NCBI RefSeq assembly: GCF_019720915.1
Contig: NZ_JAHKSI010000001.1
Span: 1,488,001-1,552,000, forward strand
Reading direction: 5' to 3'
Source of the DNA: Alkalihalobacillus sp. TS-13
Lineage (GTDB): Bacteria; Bacillota; Bacilli; Bacillales; Fictibacillaceae
Length of the DNA stretch: 64,000 nucleotides
Below the pieces are notes generated by a model. The model did not search any database and had not been told where the DNA came from. It saw only the letters and a program-made list of their open reading frames with translations. The position numbers and the translations under genes are program-made. Numbering within the stretch: the first letter of the stretch is position 1; each line of letters opens with the position of its first letter. Of this stretch, positions 61,192 to 64,000 are shown one piece after another.

Positions 61192-61980
61192 TTGACATAT
61201 ATATTTGCACATCGAGGAGCAAGTAAATATGCCCCTGAAAACACGATGTCCGCTTTTAAAAAGGCTTTAGAAATGAAAGCAGATGGTATCGAGCTTGATG
61301 TACAGCTAACGAAAGATAAAATACCTGTCATCATTCATGATGAAACAGTTAAACGTACGACTGACGGAAAAGGATTCGTCAGCGAGTTCACATATAATCA
61401 ATTGCAAAACCTTGATGCAGGAAAATGGTTTTCGAAACAATTTAATGGCGAACGTATCCCGACATTGGAAGAGTTCCTCATCTGGATGAAACAGACAAAG
61501 TTGTTATTGAATATTGAATTAAAAAATACAATAATCCCCTATTATGGTATGGAAAAAATCGTTTATGAGCTAGTGGATCGACACACAATGAAAGATCGTG
61601 TCATTTATTCCTCGTTCAATCACTATAGCTTACAGGAATTGAAACAAATCGATTCAACTGTAGAGATTGGACCACTCTATTCCTCAGGTCTTTATGAACC
61701 CTGGAATTATGTGAAGAGTTTATCTACTGATTGTGTCCATCCACATTGGCGGACCTTACATCCTGCTATTCTGAAAGGGTTCAGGGATCATGATATAAAA
61801 GTCAGAGTTTACACTGTAAACGATCCTAAAAAAATTAAATGGCTATGTGATCAAAAGGTCGAAGCAATCATTACCGATGTGCCAGATACCGCCAGAGCAG
61901 TTGCTGACGGATCCTTGCTCGTCAAACCATCCGTCATCGGCAATGTCTTTCATAAAATTAATCCGAAAAGTTATTTTTGA
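61192..61980 (+). CDS. glycerophosphodiester phosphodiesterase, cytosolic type
   Basis: A 262-residue GDPD with FAHRGASKYAPENTMSAF at the start, ADGIELDVQLTKDKIPVIIH near residue 32 with metal Glu/Asp and catalytic His, and LLNIELKNT near residue 105. I prefer TTG 61192 (AAGGAG nine bases ahead) to the ATG at 61138, which has no clear ribosome site and would add an unrelated leader. Compare with the membrane-anchored paralogue at 16523. Confidence 0.85.
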   Translation: MTYIFAHRGASKYAPENTMSAFKKALEMKADGIELDVQLTKDKIPVIIHDETVKRTTDGKGFVSEFTYNQLQNLDAGKWFSKQFNGERIPTLEEFLIWMKQTKLLLNIELKNTIIPYYGMEKIVYELVDRHTMKDRVIYSSFNHYSLQELKQIDSTVEIGPLYSSGLYEPWNYVKSLSTDCVHPHWRTLHPAILKGFRDHDIKVRVYTVNDPKKIKWLCDQKVEAIITDVPDTARAVADGSLLVKPSVIGNVFHKINPKSYF

Positions 61981-61987
61981 GCGAATG

Positions 61988-62026
61988 ACCCATCATCAAA
62001 GCGAACACGATGCATGGGTTTTTTTG
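61988..62026 (+). terminator. terminator of the GDPD gene
   Basis: ACCCAT and ATGGGT arms, with a loop that can pair further (CATC with GATG), are followed by a run of T. Confidence 0.6.
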
Positions 62027-62123
62027 CCTTTGTTGTCACCTCCCCTTTACGAAGCAAATTCCAAAAGGTGTATTCGTTTGTTGTGATAAACTATTTCATA
62101 AAGAGAAAGGGTGATGCGGGAGT

Positions 62124-63140
62124 ATGAGTACGAAACTATTTGAACCGATTACTTTTCAAAATATGACTTTGAAGAACCGGATTGTCATGTCCCCGATGTG
62201 CATGTATTCATGTGATGAACAGGATGGAAAAGTGACAAACTGGCATACGACACACTATACAAGCCGAGCAGTCGGACAAGTCGGATTAATCATTGTCGAG
62301 GCGTCTGCTGTTCATCCACAGGGACGGATTTCCATGGAGGATCTTGGTATCTGGAACGATGAACAAGTCAAAGGTTTATCCAAGCTGGTGGATCTTGTAC
62401 ATGAACAGGATTCAAAAATTGGAATCCAACTCGCTCATGCCGGCCGAAAAGCGATTGTCGAAGGACCGATCTACTCTTCCTCACCAGTCCCTTATAAAGA
62501 GGGGATGGGAGTACCACTGGAAATGACAGTTGATCAAATCAAGCAGACAGTCGAAGATTTCCGCCAGGCTGCAAGACGAAGCCGAGAATCTGGATTTGAT
62601 GTCATTGAAATCCATGGAGCACATGGATACTTGATCAATCAGTTCTTATCCCCATTGATCAATCAACGGACTGATCAATACGGGGGAACTAAAGAGAAAC
62701 GGTTCCGCATCCTTCGTGAGATCATCACTGCAGTGAAATCAGAATGGGTCGGTCCGATCTTCGTACGGATCTCAGCAAATGATTACAACACTTCTGGCTA
62801 TACTGTGGAGGATTACATAGACTATGCCAAATGGATGAAAGATCTGGGTGTCGATCTCATCGATTGCAGTTCTGGAGGGGTTGTCCCTGCTAAGATCAAT
62901 CCATACCCAGGATATCAAGTGCAATATGCTGAAAAGCTTCGAGAAGAAGCTTCAATTGCTACAGGTGCTGTTGGTATGATCACCTCTCCTCTACATGCTG
63001 AAGAAATCCTGCAGAACGGACGTGCCGATTTGGTATTTTTAGCCCGTGAACTGTTACGCGACCCGTACTGGTCAAGAAGAGCTGCCCAAGAGCTGAATGT
63101 GGAAATGCAACCGCCGAAACAATATGAAAGAGGGTGGTAA
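62124..63140 (+). CDS. namA: NADPH dehydrogenase, old yellow enzyme (NamA/YqjM)
   Basis: A 338-residue flavin enzyme of the OYE family. [20 protein letters not shown] near residue 20 with the YqjM-type Cys26-Tyr28 arrangement, then [11 protein letters not shown] near 97, [18 protein letters not shown] near 164 with the HxxH pair, and a C-terminal [18 protein letters not shown]. It reduces activated C=C bonds. Position and sequence match yqjM. Confidence 0.92.
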   Translation: MSTKLFEPITFQNMTLKNRIVMSPMCMYSCDEQDGKVTNWHTTHYTSRAVGQVGLIIVEASAVHPQGRISMEDLGIWNDEQVKGLSKLVDLVHEQDSKIGIQLAHAGRKAIVEGPIYSSSPVPYKEGMGVPLEMTVDQIKQTVEDFRQAARRSRESGFDVIEIHGAHGYLINQFLSPLINQRTDQYGGTKEKRFRILREIITAVKSEWVGPIFVRISANDYNTSGYTVEDYIDYAKWMKDLGVDLIDCSSGGVVPAKINPYPGYQVQYAEKLREEASIATGAVGMITSPLHAEEILQNGRADLVFLARELLRDPYWSRRAAQELNVEMQPPKQYERGW

Positions 63141-63208
63141 TTCTGTCCGGCAAGTTACTAAATCAAGCTATAACCCAATCAAAAAAGAGAGTCCTTTTTA
63201 ATCCACAC

Positions 63209-63245
63209 AAAGAGAGCTTGAAACACAGGCTCTCTTTATATTTTT
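63209..63245 (+). terminator. terminator of namA
   Basis: AAAGAGAGC and GCTCTCTTT arms flank an 11-base loop, followed by ATATTTTTG. Confidence 0.8.
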
Positions 63246-63332
63246 GTAAATCCTCTTACAATTCCCCCCTTCTTAACCACGATTAGGATTTTTGTATTTT
63301 ATACATTTGGCTTTATTAATCTTTGTGGTTGA

Positions 63333-63600
63333 TCTTAAACGAAATTCACGACACTCCTGCAGGAACAGTGAGCCAGGTGAGACCCCGCAGTGACGAAGGA
63401 GCGAGGAAGCTTGCGGAAGTAGGTAAATGCAGGAAGTGATGTCCAGCTCAGCGACCAGTCACTTGGATCACTTCAAACTTCCTGCGGCGGCAGCCTACTC
63501 ATCAGTTTTCCAGTGACCTTCGTGACTAATCGGGTCGCTTCCGCTTTTCTTACGTCCGCGGAAAGGGAGTGAATTTCGAAGAAATCAACATCAATCTTTA
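63333..63600 (+). repeat. dispersed intergenic repeat, copy F (compact reference copy)
   Basis: AAACGAAATTCACGACACTC to GAATTTCGAAGAAATCAACA. Inside, GCAGGAAGT and ACTTCCTGC are inverted arms around AGTGATGTCC, GCGACCAGTCACTTGGATCA. Other copies can be lined up to it. It is followed by CTTTAACAAAGCC, which also occurs near the end of copy E. Confidence 0.8.
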
Positions 63601-63692
63601 ACAAAGCCAGACATTTAATACCAATCACCCATAATGTTGAGAATTTTCAATCTTTTGAAAGGATAATAGCCATGACAGCGTTTTAACATGTA

Positions 63693-63708
63693 ATGTTACC
63701 GTTTACAT
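63693..63708 (+). promoter_or_regulatory. weak candidate CcpA (cre) site
   Basis: ATGTTACCGTTTACAT deviates from the cre consensus at two positions, but it is nearly symmetrical and lies 70 nt upstream of the aldehyde dehydrogenase start. Confidence 0.3.
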
Positions 63709-63779
63709 AAGGTTTGAAAAAGAAAACATTGTTTTGTGTAATAGAATGAATAATTAAAAAAATGTGAAGGAGTGAATGA

Positions 63780-64000
63780 GTGATTAGCACAACATTTTTA
63801 AGTAAAGAAAAGGAAATCTATTCTGTCACTGGCAAAGAACGGATCGGCGTGGTCCCCATTATGGAAAAAGAAGCAGCAGAAAAAGCGATCAGTAAAGCGA
63901 AAGAAGGTCAACCGCAATGGGCGGAGATTGAATTATACAAGAGAGCTGAAATTCTTCATGATTGGGCAGGTCAATTGTTAAAAAACCAGCCGAACATTGC
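63780..64000 (+). CDS. aldehyde dehydrogenase, 5' part (cut by the window edge)
   Basis: The first 73 codons of an ALDH-family protein. GTG at 63780 has AAGGAG upstream. VVPIMEKEAAEKAISKAKEG, QPQWAEIELYKRAEILHDWA and GQLLKNQPNI match the start of ALDH domains, which usually run to about 480 residues. A non-phosphorylating glyceraldehyde-3-phosphate dehydrogenase (GapN) type is possible, but the catalytic part is outside the window. Confidence 0.75.
   Translation, partial: MISTTFLSKEKEIYSVTGKERIGVVPIMEKEAAEKAISKAKEGQPQWAEIELYKRAEILHDWAGQLLKNQPNI

Noticed and set aside
14298-63600. Insertion sequences behind the dispersed repeats
   Set aside because: No transposase frame is present in any copy, so they are called repeats and not IS.

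Overview
The window looks like a chromosomal segment of a spore-forming Bacillaceae bacterium. Codon use is low-to-medium GC, Shine-Dalgarno sequences are strong (AGGAGG/GGGGTGA), and GTG and TTG starts occur. There is a block syntenic with the Bacillus subtilis yqj region (yqjQ, yqjP, proI, yqjN, yqjM), SOS boxes of the Bacillus type, and an N-acetylglucosamine/N-acetylmuramate recycling set of the ybb/nag type. No rRNA, tRNA, CRISPR array, prophage or intact insertion sequence was recognised.

Layout. 0-4 kb: an acetoacetate/leucine-end module (scoB, scoA and a thiolase on the minus strand, divergent from HMG-CoA lyase, with a candidate CcpA site between). 4-6.5 kb: a FAD oxidoreductase, a HAD hydrolase and a TVP38-type membrane protein. 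6.7-9.2 kb: an eroded accessory patch with a frameshifted MFS pseudogene, a compact type I toxin-antitoxin locus, a zeta-toxin-like fragment and a DUF3990 remnant. 9.2-13.1 kb: a YtrA-type regulator, ABC ATPase, large permease and ECF sigma factor, with a matching operator. 13-22 kb: single housekeeping or accessory genes (DDAH-like hydrolase, VanW, DUF3888, GDPD, a self-regulated MBL/TetR/NUDIX unit with twin palindromic operators, 2H phosphoesterase, ferritin-cupin fusion). 22-25.2 kb: TPR and HEAT-like genes and an SOS-regulated Y-family polymerase with a YolD protein.

25.7-51.6 kb, interrupted only by fabI, two transporters and a small membrane gene, is the most interesting region: a large cell-wall amino-sugar recycling cluster. 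One minus-strand run reads murQ, sugar-binding lipoprotein, two ABC permeases, cytosolic nagZ, then (after a repeat element) murR, anmK, a membrane-anchored nagZ, amiE, glcD and glcF. A SpoIID/LytB-type protein diverges from murQ. A second minus-strand run reads nagA, nagB, nagR, a BadF-type sugar kinase, namZ and a double-GNAT acetyltransferase. Together they could shed, import and break down (anhydro)muropeptide sugars to fructose-6-phosphate. My inference is that GlcDF oxidises the D-lactate that MurQ releases and that the SpoIID protein supplies the 1,6-anhydro substrate of AnmK.

51.9-55.5 kb: an MFS pump, TetR and GNAT unit with a TetR-type operator, and two small genes. 55.6-63.2 kb: the yqj-like block with a GDPD gene. 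The right edge cuts an aldehyde dehydrogenase gene.

The intergenic space carries three kinds of repeat: a dispersed structured element of about 120-530 bp in at least six copies, a short motif built on CGGACAC-N-AGAGACCTTA at two loci, and three loci where different short motifs recur about every 20-22 nt.
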